64,000 bases of DNA. Origin: Salminus brasiliensis (Eukaryota; Chordata; Actinopteri; Characiformes; Bryconidae). Shown piece by piece: positions 44,794-57,719 of this stretch. The translations under genes were made by a program, and so were the position numbers. How positions within the stretch are numbered: position 1 is the first letter of the stretch; each line of letters opens with the position of its first letter. The stretch covers positions 4,005,526-4,069,525 of the forward strand of contig NC_132881.1 of the NCBI RefSeq assembly GCF_030463535.1, given 5' to 3'. The notes under the pieces were generated by a model. That model saw only the letters and a program-made list of their open reading frames with translations, made no database searches and was not told the DNA's origin.

Positions 44794-45470
44794 CAACACC
44801 CCCCCATTTCACACGTGCCCATTTCAATAACGCAGCCGCTCCAAAAGCAGCCAGCCGGAAAAGCTGAAGAATCACCGGCTACACAGGCCAGGCAGAGGGA
44901 ACGCAGTCCGGAGGGCGGCCCCTGAAAAGCTGCGATTGGCTCTGAACAAGGAGGAATGGAAACGTTGGCGTTTTCGCTGAGATATGCGCCGTGGCATTGT
45001 TGGAGTTTGTTGATAAAGTCCTCAGTAACGTCAGCCGATCGTCACTTACCGCTCAGCAGGCCTCTTTGAGAAAAATGGGGCTGGAAAGAGAATGTGACAC
45101 AAAGTGTAATAGCCAGTCTGTTGAGCTGCCTGAGTTGGCTGGGCTGAAATTGCCTAAATTACGGGGTGGTAAGAAAAGGACGAGGACATCAAACAATCTG
45201 GCGAAGCACAACCATGAATAAAGATGAGCCTCCATATAATTCCGCCGCTTCTCCACCTCTCTCCAACAACGAATGTTTGTTCGACCTGGCAGCAGTGGTG
45301 GAAAGCTTTATCCAAACATAAACACGCCCCGACGTTCGCTTTTTAAGAAAAGAACCATTCTGCCTCAGCGACATGGCAGTCAGGACCGCTGCTCTGAATG
45401 AGCTCATTATTATGTACATATAGTCAGGAGCCAGTCAAGTCAAGGTCAGCTGGAGCTTAGCATCGTCTCT
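43321..45470 (+). other. gfra1 intron 3 with scattered short repeats
   Basis: A weak LINE/SINE tail in reverse orientation is seen at about 44217-44335 ('tgctcttatccagagtgact'). A CA run is at 44762-44792. 'ggttcttctg/ggttcc' type motifs occur near 44060-44170. No gene supported. Confidence 0.45.
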
Positions 45471-45475
45471 CCCCC

Positions 45476-45510
45476 CTGTGTGTATGTGTGTGTGTGTGTG
45501 TGTGTGTGAA
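45476..45510. repeat. GT microsatellite
   Basis: Run of gtgtgt with one early interruption (gtgtatgtgt). Confidence 0.92.
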
Positions 45511-45813
45511 AACATCTGTAGTGGCAACCTTCCAGGCCAGCGACACGGCTCTGCTGCACATCCCAACACAGACATGGCACTAAAAGGCTGTCGGCACATC
45601 CGCACTACAGCAGGGTCGCACTAAGCAGCTCCGCACAGGGAGACTCTCTCAACAGGTTTTTTCTCCCAGGTTCACTGTTACCGTTGCTGATGCCACAACA
45701 CTGCATGTGCTTGCTATTCGTTACAGTAAAGCTGGTGATAGCTGGAAATGCTGCGATCCTTTAGCCAGAAACTCTTGAAATATAGGTGTAAAAGAGATAT
45801 AAGGCCTTTAAAA

Positions 45814-46282
45814 TAGGGATGTCCCGATCCGATCCAAGTCTCGTAATGCTGAGTAACAGCCAACATCGATACCGATCCGATCTTTGTGTGTGTATAAATA
45901 ATCCAGCTCCACAGTTTAGTCACATCAGATGAGCTGCTGATTAATCCTTTCAGTACAATCCCTTTAGATTAGATCAGTTTCTATAATCAGACATTCTGGA
46001 CTGACTGATGTAGTTTTCTTAAAATAACAAGTGTTTTATAGTGTTTAATATCTTATAACTCAGTCTGACCAATCAGCTCCCAGCTCCTTTACAACACTGC
46101 AGTCTAATCACTTCCTCTGTGTGTGTGTGTGTATAGTACTAGTGTTATATAGTTATATAGTTATTTCGCACCAGTAGATGTGCTGTGATTAGGGTTTCTA
46201 TAGCATCAGCATTAGCTTAAGATTAAAATAGCCAATACCCGATCCATTATTAATATGCCTGGACTGGTTTAGGACATCTCTC
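45814..46282. mobile_element. 469-bp non-autonomous hAT element with perfect 8-bp target duplication
   Basis: Starts 'tagggatgtcccgatccgat', a typical hAT terminus, and ends 'ggtttaggacatctctc', an imperfect inverted copy. The same 8 bases, CTTTAAAA, flank it at 45806-45813 and 46283-46290. It has no transposase frame, so it was mobilised in trans. Confidence 0.88.
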
Positions 46283-46290
46283 CTTTAAAA

Positions 46291-49200
46291 GGTTTTCTTC
46301 TTACTCATCCATCTTTAACACAATAAGGGCTGTTTATGAAACCAACATTGGTCATTTTGTGGCATTGCTCAAAGTGTGCTGGAATCCAGGTGTTTTGTTT
46401 TGGACTGCAGTTGGGTGCTGTTTTTGGTTCTCATGATAGATCTTATCATTAATATGTTCTGACCATTAAAAAAGAAAGTTTTAAAAGGGCCATAAACTCA
46501 TATGTAGTCCCATGATAAGCTCTTTTTTATTTATTTATTGTTTCTACGATATAAATGATGCTCTGACTGAGATTACAGGCTTATCATTCATTTCATATCT
46601 CGCAAAATACAAACTTAGCCTTTCCATAGTGACAGTAAGGGATGCCGTTACTGTCAGTGTTTGTGTTAGTACTGTTGTGTCTTTTAGAAGCAGTTATGAT
46701 ATTAATATAAAGTGCCAGCTGTATGATCGCTATAATGTTGATATGTGGGTGTGTATTTCAGCCAGAAGCCACGGTGTCAGTGTATAGTCTGCATTGGTCT
46801 GTTAAAGTAACACCATTCTTAGCTCCTGAGCTCCACCTATAGTTGGAATAATTTATGTAAATTCAGTTTTAAACGTTTAAAGTAATTTGTGCTTCAAGTC
46901 GCCACTAAAGAACCCGGTTTTCTGGTCAAACTGAGAGACACATAGCCATCAATGAAAGTGAAGGAACATGGTGGAGCAATACTACCGGATTTGACGTAGC
47001 GTTACCTTGCTTCTTAGCAGCATGCTGACCCTATATTCTTCCTTTTAAAGGCCAGTGTAGCATCATGATGATGTTGAAGGTGTTATTTTGAAGAGACCAA
47101 TGCTACATTGCTCTAGTGTTGCTTTAAAGGAATAGTTTGACGAAAAAAATTTAACTAACATGATTGATCTCTGACAACAGATGCAGGTGATCAGCCAAGA
47201 CTTGTTTGGTATCTGACGTTTGCTTCTTTAGATGCTAGGCTAACATTGCTAACAAACACTAGACTTCATCTTCACCACCAAAAAATGGTGGAATGTCATT
47301 CTAATACTAGCTTAAATGTTTACATGAGCTCAGTTCATGCCATTAAACCTATTTGCCTAGCTTTTCAGTAGATTTTCAAAGCAAATGAATCACTGTTTTG
47401 GTCTCATTTGTACAGAAATGAGATCGGTGGCAGTGGTCAGAGATCAATCATGTTCATTTGTCGTGACAAGTACTGCATCTACACCCTTTCCACATTGTAC
47501 ACGGTAGTCATTCAGCGCTTCATTTGGGAGAAAATATGTTTTACGGTCCATTTAGTGGCTTGCATTCGTTCCAGTGGTCCGTTTAGACCGTGCGTCAGCA
47601 GACTTTGATCTGACGGGTCGTGTTGGACGATAATACACTGCACATGGTCTCACAAGCCTACTCCAGACTCAATACAAGGAAGGGAGGACAGTCTGAGAGC
47701 GTCTGCAGTCCATTATTACAGAAAACACACAAACCTCCTCTCTGTTTGCAGATTCATCTGTCCTGAACGACTGAGGACAAGTTTCCCAGCCTTCTCCCTC
47801 TTTTTCACTGCAGAGTTGATTTGCATTGCTTGAACCGATAAGGAGACTACAGCGGAAGTTTCTCCGTGCCTCCACAATAGCAGCTCAGTGTGCCATAGCG
47901 CTCGCCTGGGGACGTATCACTCATTCTGTTCTATTCATTCTTCAAGTCTAGTCTTTTTTTTTGTTGTTTTTTGTGTCGACAGCCACTACAGTCCAGCCAT
48001 TCTTCAGAAACTGTTAGTTCTGTTAGCGAACGCCAAGAGAAGAGTGAGGAGCTATCTTTCCCCAGCGCCCCTCTCGCTATTTTGGGCTTTTTGTTCTAGT
48101 AAACGCTCTTCTGTCCTCCTGGAGCTAGCGGCAGCTCGGGGAGACAATTCTTGCGAAAGCAAATCAATACAGAGGCATGTTAAAATAGAAACTTGAGGCT
48201 GTGCGTACAAGAAACTATTGATTTCTGCCTTTCTCCCTCTCACACTCTTTCCCTTCCCCCCCCCCCCCCCCTTCCTTTCCGCCAAAGCTCTTGTGTTGAA
48301 GTGGATCAAAGGATAATCCTCTGTTGCTAATGCTCAGGTATACTGTTGCATCATGAAGCGCAATGTTCCAGAAGAACCAGAGGAAAACGGCGAGTGTTTC
48401 TGTGCGGCTAAACAAACGAAGCGCCGGGCCACGTGTCGCTGGGCTAGGAAAACGGATGGCCGCTGTTCACGCAGGCCTTGTTATTGGCTAAGTGCTATTG
48501 ATGAAGTGTGTAGATCTGCGGAGAACATTTAGGGCTTTGATGGAGCGTTAAGGTGCTCCTCGGGGGAATGTTAGGATGTTAACACAGCGCGGCGCGGTGT
48601 TAATGAGGCCTCGCGCAACATTAGAGCTCGTCCTTTATCTGTAAAAACCCCAGGCTTCCCACAGCTCCCTCCACGCCCAGCCCACCATCTGGCTGACTGC
48701 AGTTTTGGAGGTCATACTCTTGCGCTGTGGCAGCGCATGGGGAAAACAGGCTCTCTGAAGGAACATGTGGCGAGTTTTAAAGAAGGTGAGGAGGAAAGTT
48801 GAAGACTGATACACGTTGACCTTGCCTGTGAACCTGCCGAGGCCACATGGAGAGATGAAAGCGAAGACGGTGTGGTCTGATAAACAGATAGCTGTGGGTT
48901 TCAGGTCTGGAGGCCATTGCTTTAGGTAGAGCGATACAGTAACTTTGGCGGTACTTTCTCAGGCTTTGTCTTAACACTTTACTGATTGATAGCTCAGTGC
49001 TAACATTTGACTTTCTTTAAGACTTAGCTGTGGGTTTAGGCTCTCCAGATGGGAGGCTAGTCTTATTTAGGGTTATCACCCAACACCTGGTTGGAACAGC
49101 AATGCAATATACATGCACTGTAAGAACCTTAGTTTTCTCTCATTTCTCAATTTGCATTCGTGTTCAACCCTCTGGAATCAAATTTGATGTTTCTCGATGC

Positions 49201-49479
49201 TTCCAGTAATATCTTAGCTTTAATACAGCAGAGAAATAGTAAATAATAATCAGTTTAAACATTTCCTGGATCAGTAGAGCCTTGCCTTTACGTTGCGTCC
49301 CATCTGTCAGATCATACGTGACTTACAACTGGAGTCGAGATACAAGTCTTCTACCTCTCGCCATTTATATACTATGTTATTCATGCATTTCACTGCTTTT
49401 GTGAAGCTGAGACTCTGGTAAACCCATTTCAGGCACCAAAGCAGTTTATCCACATGACTTTAGTTTAGGTTTTATAGGA
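46291..49479 (+). other. gfra1 intron 3, middle part
   Basis: No exon recognised. A poly-C run is at 48256-48271. A GC-rich, non-repetitive block at about 48400-48740 is a candidate conserved element. A stretch at 47185-47300 resembles 51205-51320 and may be a diverged dispersed repeat. Confidence 0.45.
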
Positions 49480-49760
49480 GAAATGAAGAATTTGCTGGGG
49501 TCGCAAGTTCGAATCCCAAGCCATGCCGCTTTGCCATCAGCAGCCAGAGTCTGAGAGAGCAGAATTATGCATCTGTTAGCTGGTGTGGTGAAGCTGGGGG
49601 GCCTGGCGATTAGTCCGAGCATGTCGGCTGCCTGGCGATGTTCGAAAAGAGGCGGTAACTGGCTTCACATGTATTGGAGGAGGCGTGTTAAGTCCTCACC
49701 CTCCTGTTAGTGCTAGGGCGAGTTACGAACAGGGAGGTTCTAACAAATTGGGAGAAACCG
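49480..49760 (+). repeat. tRNA-derived SINE, fullest copy in the window
   Basis: Head 'ggggtcgcaagttcgaatccc' carries a clear B box (gttcgaatcc). The body includes 'agagcagaattatgc', 'gctgggggg', 'cctggcgattagtccgagca' and a tail with 'aacaaattgggaga', which is followed by 'aaaccggcag'. About 280 bp. Lies in the sense direction of gfra1. Confidence 0.75.
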
Positions 49761-51420
49761 GCAGGCTTTGCCTGTTCAAAGTCCAACCACGTCCTTCTTT
49801 GGTCTGAAGCCGGTGCCTGAACCAAAACTGTGCAGATTGCAGTTTGTTGAAGTTTGCGTTGCGGCCGTCCCCCGCTCCTTCTCATCATTTATTCATGTTG
49901 CTTTATTGCAGTCCTCTGGAGCACAATGCTGAGCCAAGCGGAGGAGCTCAGAGTAATAGAGCAATTCCCCCCGATTACAGCATCATCAAACAAACGCACT
50001 TATTTGGGAAAGCTATCGTTTGCGCGCAGTTGTGCACACGCTGTGGGGAAAGGACAAAGAACGGAGCTCCAGACTGTTTGCTCTGTTGCCATTTTCAGTT
50101 TCATTCATCATTCCCCTCAAACCGGCGCTCGCGCTGCACTTACGCTTACGCTTCTACACGTGCGGCTTTTAAAAGCTCAGCGAGAGCGTGATCGCTTTAC
50201 AGTGCTTTTGCACCTGAACATCCTCTCCTCTTCTCTTCTCCAGACTCGGTTCTCTCCCAGCTCTGCTCTGACCGCAAAATACCGCAGACAGATGTACAAC
50301 ATCGCCCTCGGTTCTGGCAGCAGCTCTTCACTGTCCTAAAAAAAATCGTTTAGCATGAGGTGACCAGCGCGGCGTTCTCCTGAGGGCTTTCTGATAGGAT
50401 TCAGAGGTGGGAGGGGTGATTTATCATGGTTAATAGACACTGTTGACAGCTGGAATCAGCAGGGGCCATGCTCGTGCCAGCTCCAGTCCCAGCCAATCGC
50501 GACAGATGCATGCAAATTTGCACAATTACCAGGGCAACAAGTGCTGCTCAGCGTGCCAGTCAGGAGGCAGAGCAGATGAGGAGCAAGAAAGTTCCACTTT
50601 TTCAGTATTAACTGTTCAAGGCCGAGGCGGAAAGCAGCGATTTCTGACTTCTAATCCACTCGTCTCTGCAAGCAACTTGGTTTCTCCACGTGATCCAGCA
50701 AAGCTGAGCATTCGTAGCTTTTCATATTGTCACAAAGGGGCTTTTTAAACAAGCAAATGATTACTGCGAACAGGAATATGATTCACACCTCAGACGCCTG
50801 TTATCGTGCTCTAAACCAATCAATAGCGAGCGCCTACTGAGAGAAATTGCGTTCTGATTGCGCCTGCCTGCTCACTCGCAGCACATCCAACAATAAACGT
50901 CAGCTTGATACTTCTGTTATTCAGCCTGACTGAAAGCACAGTAGCACAGTTCACGCCACGCTGATGCATTTTGCTATGGCCAGTGTTAAAAGGGGCAGAG
51001 ACTCTTGGGATGTTTGACAGGGTTAATATGCATCATATCCTTGGATATTAGAGGCGGTGTGGTGCACGGTCAGTCGGGAGGTGGGATCACATGGTTATCA
51101 TCTTTGCTTCTGGGGTGTTTAGTAGTTTTGACTGCTGAACTGCTGAAAATGAAGACTGCCCTGCTCGTAGTCACGCCCATTTCGTCATGCAACGTGAAAT
51201 GCAAAAACCCAGCTAAGCTAAGACATGTTCGGTATCTGAGGTCTGCTTCTTTAGTTTACAATAGACACGCTCTAGACTGTCAACAATCATGGGCATTCAT
51301 CTCCACAAATGAATGCCCAACTTACTTATTCCAGACAAATGACTGTGGTTTTGGACATGGTGTGACTTACATTAGTCTATAATAGAAATAAAAAAGCACT
51401 TTTACTTTAGCACAGGGTGT
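49761..51420 (+). other. gfra1 intron 3, unique-looking segment
   Basis: Two overlapping open frames at 49844-50339 have no recognisable domain and no matching splice phase, so I do not call an exon. Composition is fairly balanced across 49840-50900. Confidence 0.4.
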
Positions 51421-51448
51421 CGCTTCATTCTACGCACTGTGATCCTAT

Positions 51449-51990
51449 GAGTCTTGTTTTTGTCCTTTTTGCACACTTGGCATCAACAGCCTTGTTTGTA
51501 ATAGAGGTTTGCATGTAAAGAACACTTTAAGATCTAAAGGACCTTTAAGTTTTTTATTATATAAGTAGAATACAAAAGTTGATTATTATTATTATTATTA
51601 TTATTATGTCTCGACAGAAAGCTATGAGTCTTGTTTTTGTCCTTTTTGCACACTCAGCATCAACAGCCTTGTTTATCATAGAGATTTGCATGTAAAGAAC
51701 ACTTTAAGGTCTAAAAGACTCTAAAAGCTTTTTATTATATAAGTAGAATACAAAAGTTGATTATTATTATTATTATTAATATTATATTTAGACAGAAAGC
51801 TCTTGAAGAGTCTTGTTTTTTTTTCTTTTTGCACACTCTTGCACACTTGTTTATAATAGAGATTTGCGTGTAAAGAACACTTTAAGGACCTTAATTTAAA
51901 AGTTCTTCACCAGTTTGAAGGTCCTTCCCACCTGCACATTTGACTCTACACACTTTTAAGAAACCAGAAGTGGCTCTTCTATGGCATCGC
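51449..51990. repeat. Three-copy tandem repeat, about 177-182 bp period
   Basis: 'gagtcttgtttttgtccttt' starts at 51449, 51626 and (as gagtcttgtttttttttctt) 51808. Each unit continues with 'tttgcatgtaaagaacactt' and the first two end in 'gaatacaaaagttgatta' and an ATT run (51582-51607, 51760-51778). The third is truncated. Confidence 0.9.
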
Positions 51991-52940
51991 TCAAATAACC
52001 ATTCCAAGCACCTCTATTTCTTAAAAGTGTAATGTGATTTTTTTGTTGTTGTTTGAATGTAAACGTAATCAATTATTTAAATTACTATGGAATATGGCGC
52101 AGCTTTGTAATTAATGACATAATTATATTAAAACAGTACAGTAAAAACCCTGTTCCCATAACAACCAGCTCCCCTTCAGCCTCCCTGAACCAGTGCGTTC
52201 CTCCTCTGCCCCCTGTCGACTTCAACCAGTGTTTTCTTTATTTCTTTATTTTTCGCTGTGGAAATTTCCAGGAACAGCGAACACCACAACAAATCGCACG
52301 CAAAAATAAAAACAGTCACCTTGGGATCCAGCTGTTCCTGGCTCCGTTCCAGCCTCTCACCTCAGCTGTGCCATTGAGCACACCACCACTGTCAACCCAG
52401 ATGCATTCGGAAGCTCTCCGAGTGAAACACGCAGCGCTGCCACGGCGAATCCACAGGACGCACGTTAAATATGCGGCAAACGTGTTTATTTAATACGCAG
52501 CCTATAATCAACATCAGCGTCCCTCCTGAATAAGAGCCGGGGGTACTAACACGTTGTGTGTGAAGCATGTCACTTGAACTTACTTGAACTTCCAAGAACT
52601 ATACTCCCACTTTCTGCTGCCCTCCCTAAACACCCCTCTCGTCCAGTTTAACCTCTCTCTCTTAGAACCCATGTGACCTCCTGTGAGAACCGTACTAACC
52701 CAGTGATCCACGCTGCACTGTGGACTCATTCTTCTGCATTTTGGACTCTCTTGGTTGCCAGTACCCCTTGTGTCATGCCCCTGCTTTCCTACTGTATCAT
52801 GCTATCGTCTCCACTCCTGTATTCCCCTCGAGCCCTCCTCAGTGTCGCTAGTTTCAGTGTCTAGATAGCCTAGAGACCACCACTTCACGATTAGGGTGGT
52901 TTGCACCTACAAGAATTTAATTAACCTCATCAAACCTCTC
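51991..52940 (+). other. gfra1 intron 3, non-repetitive
   Basis: No supported exon. The open frame at 52053-52493 shows no family resemblance. Confidence 0.4.
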
Positions 52941-52949
52941 GCACTCAAA

Positions 52950-53810
52950 AAGATGGATTCTTTAAGTGTTCTTGGTTGGAACGTAGAGAACGTGTAGAAG
53001 TGGAGAACCTTTACCTTGCTTTAAAGAACCTCAGCGTAAATGTAAAGCAAACCAAGAACCATTTAAGAGCCTTTATTTTTACACTGTACAGCATTAAGTC
53101 TGATGAACTTAAAGATTACAGAACCTCAGCATAAGGTAAAGGTTCTATACTAATAAATATTTGTCTAGAACTGTACATGCAAGCCAAGAACTTTTAAAAA
53201 ACATTTTTTTCCAAGACTGTGGGAACCATTAAAGAACCTTTATTTTAAAGACTATGAGACCTTAAGTCTGACACGTTCAAGAATTAAAGAACCTAAGCAT
53301 AAGGTAAAGGTTCTATACTAATACATATTTGTCTAGAACTGTATATGTGAGCCAAGAACCATTAAAGAACCTTTTTTAGGCTGTATGGCATTAAGTCTGA
53401 CACGGTCAACAATTACAGAACCTCAGCATAAAGGTAAAGGTTCTATACTAATACATATTTTTCTAGAACTGTATATGTGAGCCAAGAACCTTTAAAGAAC
53501 CTTTTTTTCCAAGACTATGGGAACCATTAAAGAACCTTTATTTTAAAGACTTTGGGACCTTAAGTCTGACACGGTCAAGAATTACAGAACCTCAGCATAA
53601 AGGTAAAGGTTCTATACTAATACATATTTGTCTAGAACTGTACATACAAGCCAAGAACTATTAAAGAACCTTTATCTTTTACACTGTACAACATTAAGTC
53701 TGATAAGGTTGAGGAATACAGAACCTCAGCATAAGGTAAAGGTTCTATACTAATACATATTTGTCTAGAACTGTATATACAAGCCAAGAACCATCAAAGA
53801 ACCTTCTAAA
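52950..53810. repeat. Higher-order tandem repeat: alternating about 168- and 131-bp units
   Basis: 'ggttctatactaat' recurs at 53141, 53309, 53439, 53608 and 53741, giving spacings of 168, 130, 169 and 133. Long units carry an extra 'aagactatgggaaccattaa' type segment that short units lack, so the basic repeat is a dimer of about 300 bp present about 2.5 times. Shared motifs are 'gtctagaactgtatatgtga' and 'gccaagaaccattaaagaac'. Confidence 0.92.
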
Positions 53811-56590
53811 ATATACACATTTTGGAAATGAAAACCACCTCAGTTGAAATGTAACCCCTTAACAAAGTTGAAAGTCATGGAGAAACAGAATGTAATGGAA
53901 TGAGTTTGCTGTATAACTAAAAGCAGTTATCAAAACTAGGTGCGACTGGATTAGTAGATATATCATGATTCAGCCCAAGATTATATGCAATCCCTGTTGG
54001 TGCAACCCAACCCAAGTGATTTAGCTTTTTGCATGCATCCAGGTTTGAGCCAACTAGTCTAACTAATCTGATATTGTGCCTTAGCCCTTTTAATGTAGAC
54101 CTAGACCCAGGGTCAGAAAGAGTGTGTGTCTGTGTGTAAATAGATTTAGCAATGCAATGGAAAGTAGCATCATTCCACAACATAGCGAAGAAGATCCTGC
54201 TATAACCCACTCTTACAGAACCTCCCTGTAATCTGTCTGCCCTCAGTGCAGCTTTCACTTCACTACAGGCAGGAGGAACAGGCTCTAAATCTAGTAAGTC
54301 TTTTTGCAGAGGGAGGGACGAGCAGCGGTCCCTGGAGCGGCCCAGTCACCGTGGCCCCGGGGAGAGGGGCCTCTGGCAGGGCTAAACCACTGGAGCCCCA
54401 GGACCCCGGTAGAAACAGGAGAGCACACCCCAATTGGGCTATTCTGGGTAAATAACTCACTAATGTCCACTGAAGTGGGATCGCATGAGTGGGAGTGTGG
54501 AATGAAGGGTGAATGTGTGAATGGCTGAGAATCTGTATCTTTGTCTTAGTGCCTTGTTGTAACACTAAACTCCCAAAGGCATGTCCAGGTAACGGTGAGT
54601 GTCGGAGGCCGTGGAGCTGACCGTTTGATGTGTGTGTATCAGGAAGCGACAATCAGATATGCACATATTTTGACCACTCGCTTGACTGATGATAATGATA
54701 ATGATGATTATTATTAGGTTATTATTTGGTTCTGTCAGATTGATGATTTAACGTTTAATAAGTGACCGGTTTAAAAGTGTGCACGGTTTTAACAACACAG
54801 ACTGATCAGTTTGACCCAGTGATGCCATAAACAGTATTTGTAGACAGTTTGATATAGTATGAAATAAGTCATGAGATATTCATACGGCCACCACCATGCT
54901 TAACAGTTTTCACACAGGGAAAAATTAAAACGCACCAAAAACGTGTCAGACCAAACCACGTTAACCAGCTTATCGGTCAGACGTCTTCAGAGAGACCGGA
55001 CTGAGACCACCTCCTCTCAAGGGCCTTGTGCGGTTGTTTTGGTCTGTATCCGAGCGCATTTGCTGTATTCACACCTGCCCAAACGAATCACACCAAGGGT
55101 GAAAACGACCAAAGTCTGATTTAACCGAATCTGACCATAATACGGTTCCTAAATAGTGGTTAGGTCATAATCAATGACCGAGGCCACTACCCTTTCCTAA
55201 ATACACCTCCAATTCAACTCCAGCTAAAAAGCTCTGATCATCATGCGCCATTTTTAACGAGGCAACCAATAAAACCAGAGCTTAAACCCTTGAGAAATAA
55301 AACCCTTGAGAAACAGACCCCTCAGCGCCGGGACTTGGTGAGTAGTTTAATGTAGAAATATGAGGCTGCGTCTCTTCTAGTTGTGGTGTTCAAGGCACTG
55401 ACGTTGCTCATGTTTACATCGACTAAGTGGGAGGGATTAAACCTGCTAGATTTTTGCTAAACTCGTCAGAGGTTGATTTCTAGCGGATATGACTCTGATA
55501 CACTCTGCAGAAAGCGTTCACTACCGAGCTCTTAAGCTAATGTTTAAAACCGGTTAAGACAATTCAGCCAGCCTTTCGTCCAAGTTGGAGGGACTTCCAG
55601 ACATCGCCCTCCTGTTGGCTCTGTTAACCGGTGCAAACGGAGGTTCGTTAATTCTACTATTCCCATCAGATATACCACTATACCTGCCACAATGACTAGC
55701 TCAGCCCTTAGAAGTCGAAATAGATGGTAAAACCTGACTTTGCTACATTAAAACACTCTCTCTCTCTCAGCCAGTATGTGTCATGGCTGTAGGGGGGATC
55801 ACATCGCTGTAGCTCTGATTCACTGTTAGCATGTGCAGCCAAGCCAGCGGCTCTGTTTGACCCTCACACTGTGCACTCACAGGGAAAAAGCACTAACTCT
55901 CTTTTATGTGGAGTACTGCAGTAAACATCAAACTGAAACATGCAAGAACTAATCTGCTACACACAAACAGCACACACTAGCCCTTAATGGCCTGTAAAGT
56001 CATTCATTATGGGGTCTGTAGCTGCTGAGAAAGCGCCAACTAAAGTGAATGCACCTCCGGAATGGTTTATATCCAAGTTCTGACTAAGATTTCCAGCCCA
56101 GCTAAAAATCTCTCCCATATTCTGAGCCCTATGGCATTCGATACTCAATTAATCTCAAGACCTGTACTTTAAAAATGAAGAGGACCTATCTATTTCTCTG
56201 AGGAACGGAGCTCTAAAATATGAGACGGAATGTGAAGTGTAGGTGAAAGGACCTGCATTACGGTCCGGTGTTTGTTCGGTGAGGCCCGCACTCATTAAGA
56301 ATGAATTATTCATGGCCTATAGCAGACTGTAAGCAGCGCTGATGGAAGGGGAGACATTTTCCTTTTGGCCTCCTGAACAAGGGCATTCTCCTGCCCCTGG
56401 CCCAGGTCTCCGTCTCCGGCACCGGGAAAAGTGCTACTGTTTGATTTGTTTGTGCAGTGCTGACTGCACTGTAGCTTCATGCTAACGATCACTACATCCT
56501 GATGATTATACAACAACTAAAGAAACTGCTGTAAACCCTGGAGAGACAGCCTTTTATTCACTTATTACTCTGCAGGCTTAGTAAAGTAAG
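53811..56590 (+). other. gfra1 intron 3, continuation
   Basis: No exon. A possible decayed DNA element at 54900-55150 has 'accaaaccacgttaacc' and 'aaaacgaccaaagtctgatt' type ends. The frames near 54246-54652 are in GC-rich sequence and look incidental. Confidence 0.4.
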
Positions 56591-56594
56591 TTAG

Positions 56595-57085
56595 CAAACT
56601 GTGTCCAAATATTTGTGGACACCCCTTCTAATCAATGCATTCTGCTACTAAATCGCACACATTGCTGATACAGATGTGAGAATGCACACATACACACAGC
56701 TTGTCTAGAGCCTGTAGAAATGTATTGCCAATAGAATAGGAAGATAATCACGGACCTACTGGCACCATTCCTAATGCCTAATGGGCTAAAGGGGTGTAAA
56801 GCCCCCAGCATTGAGCTGTGGAGCAATTGAAACAGTTGGTGCTTCGTTCAGTACTTTTGGGATGAGCTGGGGAATTGAGGATGGTGATCATCCAACATCC
56901 TAACACTTTTATCACGGAATACAATTAAACCCTAACAGCAATGCTCCAAAATCTAGTAGAAAGCCTTCTTCCTTGGACAGTAGAGACGACAGTTACTCCA
57001 ACAAAAGCAGTATACACTCTTTTAATGTGGGAAGAAACAACGATTGAGCAGGTGTCCAATTACTTCTGTACAAATGTGTTGGACA
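56595..57085. mobile_element. MITE (tttgtggac family), near full length
   Basis: Left 'gtgtccaaatatttgtggac' and right 'caggtgtccaattacttctg' termini are imperfectly inverted. The interior includes 'tgtagaaatgtattgccaat', 'ttgggatgagctgggg' and 'aatctagtagaaagccttct', shared with 12855-13292 and (inverted) 33838-34150. Confidence 0.75.
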
Positions 57086-57184
57086 TCACACTAGGTCTTA
57101 GGGCTCTTCTTTGCTATACTATTTAACCATTATTCTTCCTTAAGCTTAGTTACCACGGACAAATGGCATTAAGGGGGGTCCTGG

Positions 57185-57385
57185 ATGGTTAAACTGGCCA
57201 AGTTGAATGTGTCCCATCACCAGGACTCAAGTTTGAATCCCAGTGTTGCCACAGCCATCTGTGCCTGGCGGCCCAAGGGAGCACATTTGGCCCTGATGGC
57301 TTGGTTTCTCTCCCTCGTCAATCAGTCTGCAGTGCTGCTGGCCAGTCCTGGGCATCCTTTACCTCATGTCTACTGAATGCTACCC
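57185..57385 (+). repeat. tRNA-derived SINE
   Basis: B-box-like 'agtttgaatccc' near 57229, followed by 'gggagcacatttggccctg', 'tctctccctcgtcaatcagt' and 'gctgctggccagtcctgg', the same body as the copies at 3112 and 5985. Confidence 0.65.
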
Positions 57386-57719
57386 ACCCCTCTGCAGTAT
57401 GGATAGCTGCTCCACAACTTTGCATAATCCAGTAGACATATGCTGAAGAAAGCAGCCCGTATAATTGGAGAACAGATTCAAACAGCTGATGGGAACTGGT
57501 ATAATTAGGCTAAAATAAATAAGTAAAAAATATGATCATTAGCACAAATGGTATCTTCATTCTGGTATGAAACTAAAGTCTAAGACAAAGGAGGTATAAT
57601 TCTGTTTACCCCCCCCCCAATTTCTCCATAAAGTTATTTGGATTTCAGAGTTATATTTCTTTGGTTGTAGAAAGGTTTTGCAGATCCACTGGTAATAAAA
57701 ACAATAAATAAATGGACTA

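Noticed and set aside
49844..50339. Overlapping 115- and 161-aa frames as a gene inside gfra1 intron 3
   Set aside because: No domain, no matching splice phase to gfra1 and no similarity I recognise; probably chance in balanced-composition DNA.
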